From contig NW_020653900.1 in NCBI RefSeq assembly GCF_003589595.1, positions 2,271,410 to 2,335,409 of the forward strand: a DNA stretch of 64,000 bases, in the 5' to 3' direction. The notes under the pieces were generated by a model that was not told where the DNA came from, searched no databases, and worked only from the letters and a program-made list of their open reading frames with translations. This stretch comes from Hyposmocoma kahamanoa (taxonomy: Eukaryota > Arthropoda > Insecta > Lepidoptera > Cosmopterigidae). Each line of letters begins with the position of its first letter. Within the stretch, counting starts at the first letter, position 1. Shown piece after piece: positions 46,975-57,560 of the stretch. A program made the position numbers and the translations under genes.

Positions 46975-47170
46975 ACCAAGATCGAACACTCAGAACAAAT
47001 TCCTTCGATCCCTCCTGATTCAAACCAACGACTTTTAGCATACTGTGCCACGGAACGAACCAGCGGACCTCACGAATTTTTCTATGTGTTTGCGTCGTGT
47101 CTTTGTATTTTGGTTTTTCAACGACTTTTTAGTCGTAGCGCCATCGATGAGAAATCTATGAAAGATTTAT
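46975..47170 (-). mobile_element. SINE-S copy
   Basis: Inverse of the 60340 copy over nearly its whole length: tail 'gatcgaacactc', B-box region, 'accagcggacctcacgaatt', then the head ('acgactttttagtcgtagcg'). Confidence 0.7.
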
Positions 47171-47180
47171 GAACCAGTAA

Positions 47181-48159
47181 GTACCTTTACAGCTACCTAG
47201 TACCTTTACAGTTACTCATAAGCCATATTGAATAACCTTCAATAGCATAAAAATCTGGTCGCTAAAATCCAGTATGCCCTCATACTTTGCCAGCTTTATC
47301 AGATCATCGATCCTAACTTTTATAACACTCATCGTCATACCATCTATACGTCTCTTGAGAATAAAAATCTGGCATGTTCAATATTTAATCTGTAAAAATA
47401 TATTTCTTGAAGATACGTGGTTTTCGCTCACAAGTAACATTGTACGAATTTTCGTCAAATTTGACACTGGAAGTAAGCCCCCAACTTTATCCACTAAGGC
47501 CGGGTACCGAATCACAAAGGAGACCGCAGATCAATCCATGCCCGAACGTGACAAGGTTCCAAGTGTCCCGTGTAATGCCCACAGACCATTTTATGACACC
47601 AAACGACCTTTAAAAGGTATACGATCGTTTTACGAACTATAAAAATTAATAAAGATATTGGAATTTGTTGTTTATTGCAGTATCTCAGACGTGATTGTTA
47701 TCTTCTTTTTACCGTCCGTTTTCAAAGCTTAGCAATCAACATTGCAGAAAAACGAGTGAATCTCTAGTGTAGGTTTCACAGCCAGGATATCCTTCTATCG
47801 TACTTTCTTCTACCGTGTATTTTAACCCTTACGTTCATCAAACGCTGTATAATATGTCTCACGCCTACCTCTGTAGTTTCTTGCTCCTTCCTCTCAGAGA
47901 ATTTGACTTATGAATGAGCAGTTCAATCAACATGACGATTTCCAGTGTTATTTGCTTACCTATTAAGTAAAGGTTATTTTTTTTTTATAACAAGTGACGG
48001 TTACCGATCAGTAGTCTGAAATGACATTTTCCAGAAATAACGTTTGGATGATTTCATAACCTCGAAAGTAATTTTGAGAGGAAAATGCTTTTTCTTTTAA
48101 ACCTAACTTCACTTAACCTTTTTTTTACCGTGAGGAAAATGCGTTACGCCTTCCCCGCC
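47181..48159. other. No recognisable feature
   Basis: A duplicated 'agtacctttacag' word near 47178-47215; overlapping frames at 47274-47642 show no domain. Confidence 0.45.
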
Positions 48160-48560
48160 GCTGAGAGACGATATATATGGGACTCTCTCCTGGGGACTAT
48201 GTCGGTCCCCAAGAGCATACCCACTAAATCACTCACGAGGTCCCTGCGCGCACCTGGCGCCGGAGCCGTGGGATCCCTTTCAGATGCTACCGCGATTCCG
48301 GTGGTGCCGGACCCTTACGACCGAGACTTACGGACCGAGAGGGCGCTGTCTTCGCGGACCAGTTCGGCCGTCTCCTTCTGCGACATCACTTGTCATGACC
48401 TCTCGCTTCCCAGCATGGCTTTAACTATGCTGGGCAGTGAGAGGTCTTGTCCCACCACGTCTACGAGATCCCGGCGCTGCTAGCTCTAGGTCGGGCACAC
48501 CTCCAAGGTGTGCCTCGCCGAGTCTGTAGCAGCACCGCACTCGTGACACTCCGGGGAACT
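48160..48560 (-). pseudogene. R1-like LINE C-terminal relic (GC-rich island)
   Basis: On the minus strand, from about 48558: a CHECG…DSARHTLEVCP zinc-finger-like motif, then DLVDVVGQDLSLPSIVKAML, GSERS and VMSQKETAELVRED. This order (CCHC-type motif, DLSLP..V.AML.SE, M.QKE) is the C-terminus of R1-clade LINEs. Stops and frameshifts are present. The region is much richer in G+C than its surroundings, which argues against a host exon hidden here. Confidence 0.7.
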
Positions 48561-48714
48561 TAACCTAACTTAACCGAACCTCACGATTAGGTTCTTTGCC
48601 ATAAACATTCAACATGTCGTGAAAGAACAACTGTTTCGTTATAATTCGGTTTTCAGTGTAATGAAAATTCGAACAAACGTTATTTCGGACAAAAAATTTT
48701 CGAGTTTGTGCAAT

Positions 48715-48910
48715 GTACAAGTCGTGCGCCTGATTGTAAGCGACATGCCTGCCCATAACAGTTACAGTGCCACTCGGAGCTTTAAATTGCTAAGACCTGA
48801 AGGGCACTACCACTGCGCCCGTCACCCTGAGACATAAGTTGACAAGTCCCATGTGCCTGTAATTTCAATAGCACCCTTACCCTTCAAAACCGGAACACAG
48901 TCTTTGACTA
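48715..48910 (-). mobile_element. Family A copy, both ends incomplete
   Basis: 'aagtcgtgcgcctgattgta', 'gacataagttgacaagtccc', 'cttcaaaaccggaacacagt'. Confidence 0.7.
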
Positions 48911-49277
48911 ACTCTCTCTCTGTAGCCAGTTCGTGGTTTGATGACATCATATCGAAGCACATAAACTTTCTACATCTGCTGCGTCTGTTTTTTTATATAA
49001 TACAAACCATTAAACAGAGAATATCTTGTGACATTTCAAGTGTCATATAATTCTCTGTTTGATGTCTGTGTTATTAGTATCTCAAATGTCACTTGTAAAA
49101 TGTAGATCTTAAATCTCAAACACCTGTGGTTGCATCGGCATTAAAGGGTTAGCCTTCAATCCGCAACGTAACAGCTGTGGCTTATTGTACATTTTTTCAG
49201 GCATTGTTTTCATGTCAATATCGCTTCGTAGTTTAAAAAAAAGTGGTTTTTTTATTACAAATAAGAAAAAAGTCTTT
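48911..49277. other. Unassigned apart from a short hairpin
   Basis: The hairpin at 49013-49063 is listed separately; the rest shows no motif. Confidence 0.45.
49013..49063. repeat. Short hairpin
   Basis: 'aaacagagaat' / 'attctctgttt' with an inner 'gtgaca' / 'tgtcat' pair. Confidence 0.5.
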
Positions 49278-49528
49278 TTAACCGATTTCAAAAACACGAG
49301 GAGGTAATCAACAGTATTTTTTTTGTATGTGTTACGCGATTTGGGAACCGATTTTGGTGATTCTTTTTTGTTAGAAAGACGGTATCAGTATTGGTCCCAT
49401 TTAAATTTGAAGAAAATATTCGACCTCTAAGGATCAAACTAGGGGATGAATCCGGTTTCGCGCACTTTCCGGTAATCGATTTCAATAAAACTCGGCAAAT
49501 AGATGTAATTCCAAGAAATTTTGAACAT
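49278..49528 (+). mobile_element. Family B copy, 3' end cut by family A
   Basis: It is typical B from 'ttaaccgatttcaaaaaca' to 'gtaattccaagaaattttga'. The next bases ('catgtcatacgcctggtag') are family A, so A inserted at or replaced the last ~15 bases of B. Confidence 0.7.
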
Positions 49529-49805
49529 GTCATACGCCTGGTAGTAAGAGACACGCCTGTGCATGGCAGTTCCAGGGCCACTCAGAGCTTTAAATCACCA
49601 AGATCTGAGGAGCACTCCTGCGCTCGTCACCGTGTGACATAAGTTGAGAAATACCGTGTACCTCTAATTTCACCAGCGATCTTTACCTTTGAAAACCGAA
49701 ACGCAATGAAGCTCACATTACTGTTTAATGGCAGAAATAGGTAAAGTTTGGGTACCAGGTACTTCCCTGAACAAACTCTTTCACAAGGAGCTATAGTGCT
49801 GCTAA
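49529..49805 (-). mobile_element. Family A copy joined to family B
   Basis: 'gtcatacgcctggtagtaag', 'tcaccaagatctgaggagc', then 'cacaaggagctatagtgctg'. The left end abuts the truncated B at 49278-49528. Confidence 0.7.
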
Positions 49806-50157
49806 ACAATAATAATTAAATGTGATAATTGCGTACAGACATAGTCAATATTAATACTTTGCTATTATTATGAATAAAAGACAATCTTGCCGCCCATTCA
49901 CTGTTCCATTGAAAACATTGATATCGGGAGGAAGCAATAAAGCAGTCACGCTATCATGTGACAAGCGTAGTGAGACATGCGACAGGCGTAACTTCATGTT
50001 TTGTAAAGTTTGTCACATAAGGAGGTTTTAAAACAAGATATCAACAATGGAAAATATTCCTATTAGTCTCTCTGTTACAAAAATTTGCCACTATCGGCAC
50101 GCATGAGAGAAATTGCGAAAAATGCAGGAAGGCACTAATAATAATAATTTATTTTCA
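49806..50157. other. No recognisable feature
   Basis: AT-rich spacer. Confidence 0.5.
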
Positions 50158-50325
50158 GGCAATATCAACGCTTGAAAGGCAAAATGGGATAAGCAACACT
50201 TTTGGTCATATTGAGTTATATATGCCGTTGGAATCAGCTAATGTTTCTAATTCCAACTGTATATATAACTCAATATGATCCATAAGTGTCGCTTATCCTA
50301 TTTTGCCTTTCAAGCGTCGATATGC
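50158..50325. mobile_element. Long hairpin, 74-bp arms
   Basis: Arms 50162-50234 and 50250-50323 pair with about seven mismatches around a 15-base loop. The core is 'cgcttgaaaggcaaaat'. The short loop and long arms would give a stable RNA hairpin if transcribed. Confidence 0.7.
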
Positions 50326-50504
50326 AGTAATAATGATAATGACCTACAATAAAATAATAAGTTGACTACGTAACTGATGACGAAAAAATTTGATATGATG
50401 ACGGACGCAGGTCCAGTTCTAATGCGTTATTTTTTTCACTAATTTCCGAGATGCTAATTTGCTCTTTTTATGAAAAAATAAGTGCGCATTTAAATTCCAT
50501 CTCG

Positions 50505-50645
50505 CCTTGAAAACGCCCAAGTTATAGCGTTCAGGGAACAAATCTGCAGGCAGAGAGTCCACTCCGTAACCGTTCGCCTTATAAATGCGGAAGCGAAACG
50601 CTTCTTGGGAATCCTATTCGCCTATACGATTGGTTCCCCACTAAT
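50505..50645 (-). repeat. Family T repeat
   Basis: 'cgttcagggaacaaatctgc', 'ccgttcgccttataaatgcg' match 12500-12600. Confidence 0.45.
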
Positions 50646-50764
50646 GGAAAGAGGAAGCGGAACCTCGCATACTCTCCGTGATATATCCTGTACAATACCA
50701 ATAAGCAGGCAACTTTACGACGGCACTCAAGGCTCTGTAGCATCACCTCTACTTATTCCGTCCT

Positions 50765-50938
50765 ATAAGCAGTTTGAAGGGTAAGGGTGCTGGTGAAATT
50801 ACAGGCACATGAGATTTGTCAAGTCATATCTCGAGACGACGGGCGCAGTGGCAGTGCCAACTGTCATGTACAGGCATCTAGCTTACCATCAGGCGCACGA
50901 CTTGTTCGTCCCGTCACTTGATGTTATAAAAAAAGTAC
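50765..50938 (+). mobile_element. Family A copy, 5' truncated
   Basis: 'agtttgaagggtaagggtgc', 'ttaccatcaggcgcacgact', 'gtcacttgatgttataaaaa'. Confidence 0.7.
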
Positions 50939-51364
50939 AGAGCAGTAATCACTAAGACAAGGAAGCAGGTTTTAAATAGGCAGATGATGCTGGAAAAATT
51001 CCAAATCAAGTATCTCCTGTGATTCGGGTAGTATGAAAAAATTCTGATAGCCCTATCCGCATTCTTAATGGTGAATTGATAAAATTTGCATATTTACTTA
51101 GACTTAGACTTAGTTAGACAGAATTGCATATGTAGATGATGCTACATGCGTACGTACTGATGATCTGAAGGTAGTTATTTGCTTACTTGTGTCTTCTTTT
51201 TTCTTTCTGTTTCCTTGCGGAAAGGCCAAGGTCTATAGACCATGCAGCCTAGTCTTTTTTTATTCCATTCCATTTTTTTTCATTGTATCTTTTTTGGGAC
51301 TCGTGAAATTTTACAGAAGTGGTTATGCCCGTTACAAGTAATCAAAAGGGTTTTCTATATGCAC
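50939..51364. other. No recognisable feature
   Basis: AT-rich spacer. Confidence 0.5.
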
Positions 51365-51585
51365 ACATCAAAAGTGTCTAGGGATCAAGCAAGTTTTTGC
51401 AATTGCCGAAAATCAGGTATTTAAATTTTTTTCTTAACATCGAGTTTTTTTGGGTATGTTTTTATATTTTTTCATTTCAAAACGAAATTGACGTAAAAAA
51501 TCCATTGGTGTTAAAAAAATTCATTAAAAAACCTGATTTTCAGTAAGGAGCAAAAACGTGCTTGATCCCTAGACACTTCTGATGT
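51365..51585. mobile_element. Foldback element, 221 bp
   Basis: Arms 51365-51420 and 51530-51585 ('agtgtctagggatcaagca') pair with few mismatches; the AT-rich loop is about 110 bases. Confidence 0.7.
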
Positions 51586-51594
51586 ATGTATATG

Positions 51595-51800
51595 TGCCTG
51601 ACAACCACACCAATTGCCTGGTCTCAAACTAGGGAATTACCTACTATGAGTACCAAAGCAACCAATTCTGGAACACTTTCCAGAACCAATTTAGAAAAAA
51701 TAATTTCCAGAATTGATTGTACCAGTAATCAAACCCGAAACCTCCCCATCTAGCGTCCATAATGTAAACCGTTAGGCCACTGAGGTCGTCAAGTCAGGCA
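51595..51800 (-). mobile_element. SINE-R copy
   Basis: Inverse of the 27306 copy: 'accaattgcctggtctcaaa', 'tactatgagtacc', then a tRNA-like end 'gttaggccactgaggtcgtc'. Confidence 0.65.
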
Positions 51801-51884
51801 CGCCAGCTTCGGTACAAGCTCCCATCAATGAAGTGCACAAATAAACCTGCTTAGGTTTTTATTGCGCCGCCATGTTTAATTAAA

Positions 51885-52121
51885 AGTATTCTTTTAGTCT
51901 TCTTCTTCTTGGGGCGCCATCTCCTATCGGAGGTCGGCTATCATTGTAGCAATTTGGGTCCGTGTAGTTGCGGCTCGGAACCTTTCTGTGGTACTTATGT
52001 TGATTTTGAAGCCATGTGGTTTTTCTATGACCACGTGTTCTGCGACTCTTGTTTTTCCTTGCAGAATGAGTTGCAGTAGAGAGTATGTATCACTCCGCAT
52101 GATATGCCCGAAGTTCTGCAT
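51885..52121 (-). pseudogene. RTE/BovB-like RT C-terminal fragment
   Basis: The minus strand has NFGHIMRSDTYSLLQLILQ, then FRAATTRTQIATMIADLR. This is the same part as 21944-22228, with an internal deletion after QGK. Confidence 0.7.
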
Positions 52122-52124
52122 CTT

Positions 52125-52420
52125 ATAATAGCAGTGGAACTCGTCGTAAAAGAGTTCGTCCAGGGAAGTACTGCTACCTTACCTATTTCTGCCACCAATC
52201 AGTAATGTGAGCATTACTGCGTTCCGGTTTTGAAGGGTAAGGGTGCTGGTGAAACTACAGGCAAATGTTACTTTGAAAACTTACGTCTCAGGGTGATGGG
52301 CGCAGAGGTAGTGCACGTCAGATCTTTGCGATTTAAAACTCTGAATGGCACTGCAACTATTATGGACAGGCGTGTCGTTCACCATCAGCTGCACGACTTG
52401 TTCGTTCCATCACTTAATAT
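52125..52420 (+). mobile_element. Family A copy, with solo LTR in its tail
   Basis: 'agagttcgtccagggaagta', 'tatttctgccaccaatcagt', 'cgttccatcacttaatat', then the LTR starts at 52421. Confidence 0.8.
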
Positions 52421-52937
52421 TGAAATGGTTGTAACCCTAACTAGCCGTGAACAGGTTCACGGCAATGAAATGGAAAACTTCCGGTCCACAAAATTTATTA
52501 AAGTAAAGTTTACAGAAAGGGCTGTAACAATAAAAAGGTAAATGTAAAAAAACAGGTACAACAGTATAAAACGCTCCCTACACTTATTATTAAGGCACTT
52601 ACCCCTAAATGGGCCGAGTAACTGAATTACAGATTTAGGTACACGAAGGCTGTAGACTTATAAATTATTATACATGATTTAACTTATTAAATGATTACAA
52701 ACGTAGTAAAGAACCAGAATTAGCGATTATTCGAGATGGAATTTGGAACAGCTCCGACTGTTGTGGCGGTCGAGCTGGGAGTGACCGTGGTACGAAAACA
52801 AAATGAGAAAGTGAAGGAAGATGGAACAATTCATATTTAAAATTTAAATACATGTAAAATAAAAAATGATAGGATACAAGCGGAGAGAGGCGATACAAAG
52901 AGGTGAGATGACGGTGTAAGGAGGTCACACCGTCACA
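52421..52937 (-). mobile_element. Solo LTR of an LTR retrotransposon, copy 2
   Basis: Minus-strand copy of the 8930-9463 element with the same ends, TGTGACGG…TTTCA. It is flanked by ATAT at 52417-52420 and 52938-52941. It inserted in the tail region of the family A copy at 52125-52420, next to SINE-P at 52945. The two LTR copies align over their full length with small indels. Confidence 0.75.
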
Positions 52938-52944
52938 ATATTTT

Positions 52945-53160
52945 GACTGCCTTAGTGGCCGAACGGTTACCATGCCGGACTGCCACGCAGAGGTCCCAGG
53001 TTCGATTCCCGGGCCGGGAGAAATATTTGTATGGCCTACAATTATTTCGCTCGTGAGTTTGGGTGTAATTTGTGGTTGTCTATGTGTGTGTCCATGGCAC
53101 CCGCGACACAGGGTTTCCCTAGTGCGGGGCTATGTTGAGTGTGTGCGTTATTTATTTAAT
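52945..53160 (+). mobile_element. SINE-P copy (tRNA-derived)
   Basis: A tRNA-like head with A box 'ttagtggccgaacgg' and a perfect B box 'ggttcgattccc', then a body including 'gtttgggtgtaatttgtgg' and 'agggtttccctagtgcgg', ending in an AT-rich tail. The best preserved of three copies. It is not a tRNA gene because the anticodon and acceptor arms do not pair. Confidence 0.75.
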
Positions 53161-53164
53161 ATGA

Positions 53165-53250
53165 TAAAAAATCCTCCTCCTTTTTACTGTTTTCAGGAGC
53201 TCCAAACCTTTGTGCATTCTCTGCAATACGTTATCATTCTTTTTGTAAAA
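53165..53250 (-). repeat. Short RTE-like coding fragment
   Basis: 'tactgttttcaggagctcc' and 'tttgtgcattctctgcaata' match 22262-22310 of the RTE relic. Confidence 0.5.
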
Positions 53251-54415
53251 TTTTAAATAAATAAATATAAATAATGTTACTTTTTTGTCAGATGGTCAAA
53301 AGTGTCACCTTTCGAGTATCGTCACTGTTATGGAAGGTGGTATGTTTATCCCATCAGAGTCACAATATAAAAAAAAAGAACTTGATATTAATTATGTTTG
53401 ATTAATTATAAAGATATTATTGTCCAACAAGCTTTTATTAAACATTACTCAACGGATTCCTAGACATAATAGTTATCTTAATGTCTCTTTTACAAAACGA
53501 TAATTGTAACGATGTAATTATTACGATCAATAAATTATTGTCGGCCATTAATTAAACTTATTGATTGAGAAATGTGTCTGGTGATAAAACTATTGGTTTC
53601 TAGAATTGTGAATTAAGGATGTCTGTAATGTTTACCTTATTACGGTGAATCAAAAATGCGGGTAACGTTTTTCCTTCTTATTTGTACGATTGACATAAAA
53701 ATTGGTGACATGTTTAATCGATTTAAATTGTATTTTTTAATACAGTTGCTCAAAACGTGGTATTTTTCGTACTACAAATCGTGCCAAAAGTTGGAATTTT
53801 CGCACTAGTGCTTTTTAGTTTTCCATTTTTTTTAAATTTGCTGTTGTTTCAAATCTTAAGCACAGAACTAAAGAAGTTGTATATTTATTTAATATTTATG
53901 TGCTTTGTGACGTAAGTCATTCGTCATTAAAACTTATATTTATTTACAAATACTATATAATGAACGTATCGAGTGGAGGTCCACAGTCTCTGCCTTCCCC
54001 TGAATGGGTGACAGGCGAGATTTTTATGTATATATTTGTTCTATGTATTACAGATAAATTGTATCTCACTAGCATGCACGGGTTCCTAAAGAAGTTTAAA
54101 CAAAAGTACCAGGACGTCATAATAAGAAAAGTGGTTACAGACCGATATTACAGAAAATAAACAAAAACAGCACGTTAGAACTAGATTTCCATAGACTTTT
54201 AAGTAATGGTTGCAGTGGTTGTATTTCATTATTTTAATTTACTAGCAGAAAATTAGTTTTGTTTAAATACTGTTTTATTTTACTTTCAATGTAGTTTTTT
54301 CGCAAATGTATTAAAAAACGTCGTTTGATACACGTGCGGATTTGTCATTTTCACTTGTCTCGCGTCTTGACAAAGCCTCGAGACTCGTGAATAATGACTA
54401 ACTTTCCGCACTTAT
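53251..54415. other. No recognisable feature
   Basis: AT-rich; an 86-codon frame at 53900-54160 shows no domain. Confidence 0.5.
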
Positions 54416-54670
54416 ATCAAAAATAACTATTTTCTGTATGTTACGCGATAACTCCGACATTTGTGAATCGATTTTGATGATTTTTGTTGGAAAGAGGGTA
54501 CCTCAGTATTAGTCCCATTTATTTAAAGAAAATTCTAAAAAAGAAAAAATTTCCCACCCAAGGCTGGCAAACTAGGGGATGAATCCAGTTTCGCGCACTT
54601 TCCGGTAACCGATTTCAATAAACTTAGCAAATAAATATAATTCCACAAACTTTTCAGGTCGGTTTTTCTT
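54416..54670 (+). mobile_element. Family B copy, 5' truncated
   Basis: It runs from 'ttctgtatgttacgcgataa' to 'acttttcaggtcggttt', with 'aaactaggggatgaatccag' inside. Confidence 0.7.
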
Positions 54671-54729
54671 TATAAAAAATTATAATCATTGAATAATGTA
54701 AATTGTAACCTTATGTTAACATAATCTTC

Positions 54730-54952
54730 ATTAGCAGTAGAGCCTCTTGTGAAAGAGTTCGTCCAGAGTACCTTACCTGTTTCTGCCGCTAACCTGTAAT
54801 GTGATAATTACTGTGTTCCGGTTTGGAAGGATAAGGGCGCTGGTGAAATTACAGGCATATGAGACTTGGCAACTTATGTCTCAAGGTGGCGGACACAATG
54901 ACAGTGCACCTCAGATGTCTGCGATTTCAAACTCTGAGTGGCACTGCACCTT
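54730..54952 (+). mobile_element. Family A copy, 5' part, split by an insertion
   Basis: 'agcctcttgtgaaagagttc', 'ggcgctggtgaaattacagg', 'ctctgagtggcactgc', then unrelated DNA. The remaining A end is at 55595-55640. Confidence 0.75.
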
Positions 54953-55594
54953 CTATATTTAAAAGCCTTATTAGGAGCATTTATATAGCATTGGGGCAAT
55001 CTGTAATNNNNNNNNNNNNNNNNNNNNNNNNNNNNNNNNNNNNNNNNNNNNNNNNNNNNNNNNNNNNNNNNNNNNNNNNNNNNNNNNNNNNNNNNNNNNN
55101 NNNNNNNNNNNNNNNNNNNNNNNNNNNNNNNNNNNNNNNNNNNNNNNNNNNNNNNNNNNNNNNNNNNNNNNNNNNNNNNNNNNNNNNNNNNNNNNNNNNN
55201 NNNNNNNNNNNNNNNNNNNNNNNNNNNNNNNNNNNNNNNNNNNNNNNNNNNNNNNNNNNNNNNNNNNNNNNNNNNNNNNNNNNNNNNNNNNNNNNNNNNN
55301 NNNNNNNNNNNNNNNNNNNNNNNNNNNNNNNNNNNNNNNNNNNNNNNNNNNNNNNNNNNNNNNNNNNNNNNNNNNNNNNNNNNNNNNNNNNNNNNNNNNN
55401 NNNNNNNTAAACTTAGTTCATAGTGTATTTTGTTTTGTTTTTATTCTTTATTTACTGTTAATAAAAATGTAACATTGAGGAGCGGGGCTTCTAACACAAG
55501 TAAATTTTACTTACAAGTAGCCCCAACATCGGACATTGTAAAATTATTATCTAGTGAATAAATGAATTTTGATTTTTTTTTTTTTTTTTTTTTT
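54953..55594. mobile_element. Insertion inside family A, containing an assembly gap
   Basis: It lies between the two halves of one A copy. The left side is 'tatatttaaaagccttatta'; the right side ends 'ataaatgaattttga' plus a ~22-base T run (55572-55593). 400 N (55008-55407) hide the interior. The tail looks like that of a LINE or SINE, but I do not recognise the element. Confidence 0.5.
55008..55407. other. Assembly gap, 400 N
   Basis: Same length as the gap at 27671-28070, so 400 N is likely a placeholder size. Confidence 0.95.
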
Positions 55595-55640
55595 GCTATA
55601 AACCACGACTTGTTGGTCCCGTCACTTGATGTCATAAAAG
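55595..55640 (+). repeat. Family A 3' end (rejoins 54952)
   Basis: 'cacgacttgttggtcccgtc' then 'acttgatgtcataaaagaaa' is the A tail. Confidence 0.75.
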
Positions 55641-55989
55641 AAACAGAATAGGGTAAAATTTTTAGTAGATAATTTTGATCGGTTCATTGACATTACATTA
55701 CTTCAAGAGATAAAATAGATTTAAGTACACGTTTTCATGGATCTCAAAAGACTGAACAAAGCTTTACGCCAATTATCGCCTAGGTGGATTTCTAGCTTGC
55801 AATAACTCTATCTTTTGTCTTTTTTCCTGTATATTATTATTGTGTGCAATAAAGAATGTTGTTATGTATTGTGATTAATACACACATTTAATTTTGTTTT
55901 TTTTTTTGCAGGGAATGTGTTATTTTTATTTTGTTAATATCCAGGTAAAGTATAAAAGCTTAAATACTAGGATTTTTAAATTATATGAA

Positions 55990-56412
55990 TAAAATTGGGT
56001 CCCTGCGGCCCAAACGCTGGCAGCGTTCCCCCTTTTTATTGCTATGCTAATGCGTTAGGCAAAGTAGCTGCCGGCCCGTGGATTTCCCAGACAGTCTATT
56101 AATTTTTTGGATCAAATTTTGTATAGATGAAGGGCACTGGGACCCCACGGGCCAAAGGTTTCGACTCAGCTGCGGAACCAGCCCTCTTGCTGGTATGCTG
56201 AAGATGGGATGAGGCAAGGGTGTCGGCACATGGGGCGTCCCACACCAGTGTCCGTCCCATACTCCAAGGAATGAGAGTCATTCCGTCCGGGCATTTGCCA
56301 TCTGTTCGCGACATGCCGCTTGGCTCGAGTATAGCGGGTACGTTAACAGTGGCAAAAACCCGGCGAATGATGTCGTTGAAGGCATGCCAGGAGATACGGC
56401 CGGCTCTCATTT
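55990..56412 (-). pseudogene. Family U: transposon-borne nuclease-like domain relic
   Basis: The minus-strand frame 56410-56099 reads HAFNDIIRRVFATVNVPAIL, then SRTDGKCPDGMTLIPWS and LVWDAPCADTLASSHL. The PDG…VWDAxCxDT pattern resembles the core of a PD-(D/E)XK nuclease fold, and I know this block from C-terminal parts of animal retroelement proteins. A later frame encodes NLIQKINRLSGKSTGRQLL and 'RGNAAS', the usual continuation, so a frameshift separates them. The nuclease reading is inference. Confidence 0.55.
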
Positions 56413-56514
56413 AAATTGTTTTGTTTAATGCTACAGACAACGCAACACATGTTCCTGAACTGGAACATATGAAATTGATATTGTCAATTATTTTCATAAT
56501 TTATGGAGTAGCGG

Positions 56515-56740
56515 TAAGAGCTTTAAATCCCAATGATCTGAGTAACACTGCCACAACATCCCTCACCTTGTGACATAATGTTAGCAAGTCCCATGTGTAC
56601 CTTTGCACTTCTAAACTGTAACACACATTATCACACATACGTGCTTGCACACATTACAGCTTGGTGGCAGAAACAGATATGGTGGCAGTACTTTCCTGAG
56701 CCAACCTTTCACGAGAAGTTCTACTGCTACTAAAAAATAA
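56515..56740 (-). mobile_element. Family A copy (diverged)
   Basis: 'aagagctttaaatcccaatg', 'agcaagtcccatgtgtacct', 'acagcttggtggcagaaac', 'ttctactgctactaaa'. Confidence 0.65.
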
Positions 56741-57552
56741 GTAACCTATGCTCTAAGTAACCCACGTTAAACAAAGTAGTGAGTAATAAATACAAGCTCA
56801 TAAAAACAATTGGCAACTTTTCTGGTATACTCAACCTTTGGCTACCCTTTTTATTTATTAGGTATTTGATGCCAGATATGACACAAAAGATCGTGTCGTG
56901 CCTGTAAATGGGCAGATTTATAAACAAAAACAATTATTAATAATTGTTTTCGTTTATACATAAAAAATATGTGAACATGTTTATTTTAGTAAACAAATTT
57001 ATTAAAACGAACCCGAGATACAACGTACGTATACATCATCAAATTTTCATATCATCTCTACTGACAACTCGTGCTGTGTAATGGCAAAGGTTAAATGTAA
57101 AACCGTTATTTCACGGTAACTAACAAATAGCCTTAAAAACAAACAAAAATGAAAGCATTTGAAAGTGGGATAAAGGCAATGCTGCCAACATGACAGATCA
57201 CATATTCGGTCACTTCTCGCTTCAACTACTCGGCGGCTGCACGGACGATTGGCTAGTAATGAGCGTAGCTGACTTCAGGCAAAAGCCGAATTCGAGCAGC
57301 CAATGGCCACGGCTCGTTTCGAACATAAAGCCAACCCCTGTGGCCTGAAAATTAACACGCACGCTACATTAACGTGATTAATTTCGGCAATTAAGAGTAA
57401 GAGAGCCGAAAAGTAATTTAAATCGTCTACTGACGGTCCTACTTCAAGTTAAGTCGAAAAATTAGCTTTATTTTCCTGATATGAAGACAAAGCAAAGAGT
57501 AAATGCGTGTAAAATTCAGTTGACCCGATGTAAGTATGAACATACGTATAAT
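56741..57552. other. No recognisable feature
   Basis: A GC-richer stretch at 57180-57370 is unique in the window and unassigned. Confidence 0.45.
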
Positions 57553-57560
57553 GTCACCAT

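Noticed and set aside
48085..48483. 132-codon GC-rich plus frame as a host exon
   Set aside because: The minus strand carries R1-like LINE motifs in order; the plus frame is its shadow.
52969..53010. Apparent tRNA gene with good A and B boxes
   Set aside because: The B box sits in a SINE head; arms do not form a cloverleaf and two related copies share the non-tRNA body.
54859..55410. 183-codon plus frame
   Set aside because: It is mostly N-derived; the real part is a family A repeat.
56220..56414. Plus frame over the family U relic
   Set aside because: The conserved protein pattern is on the minus strand.
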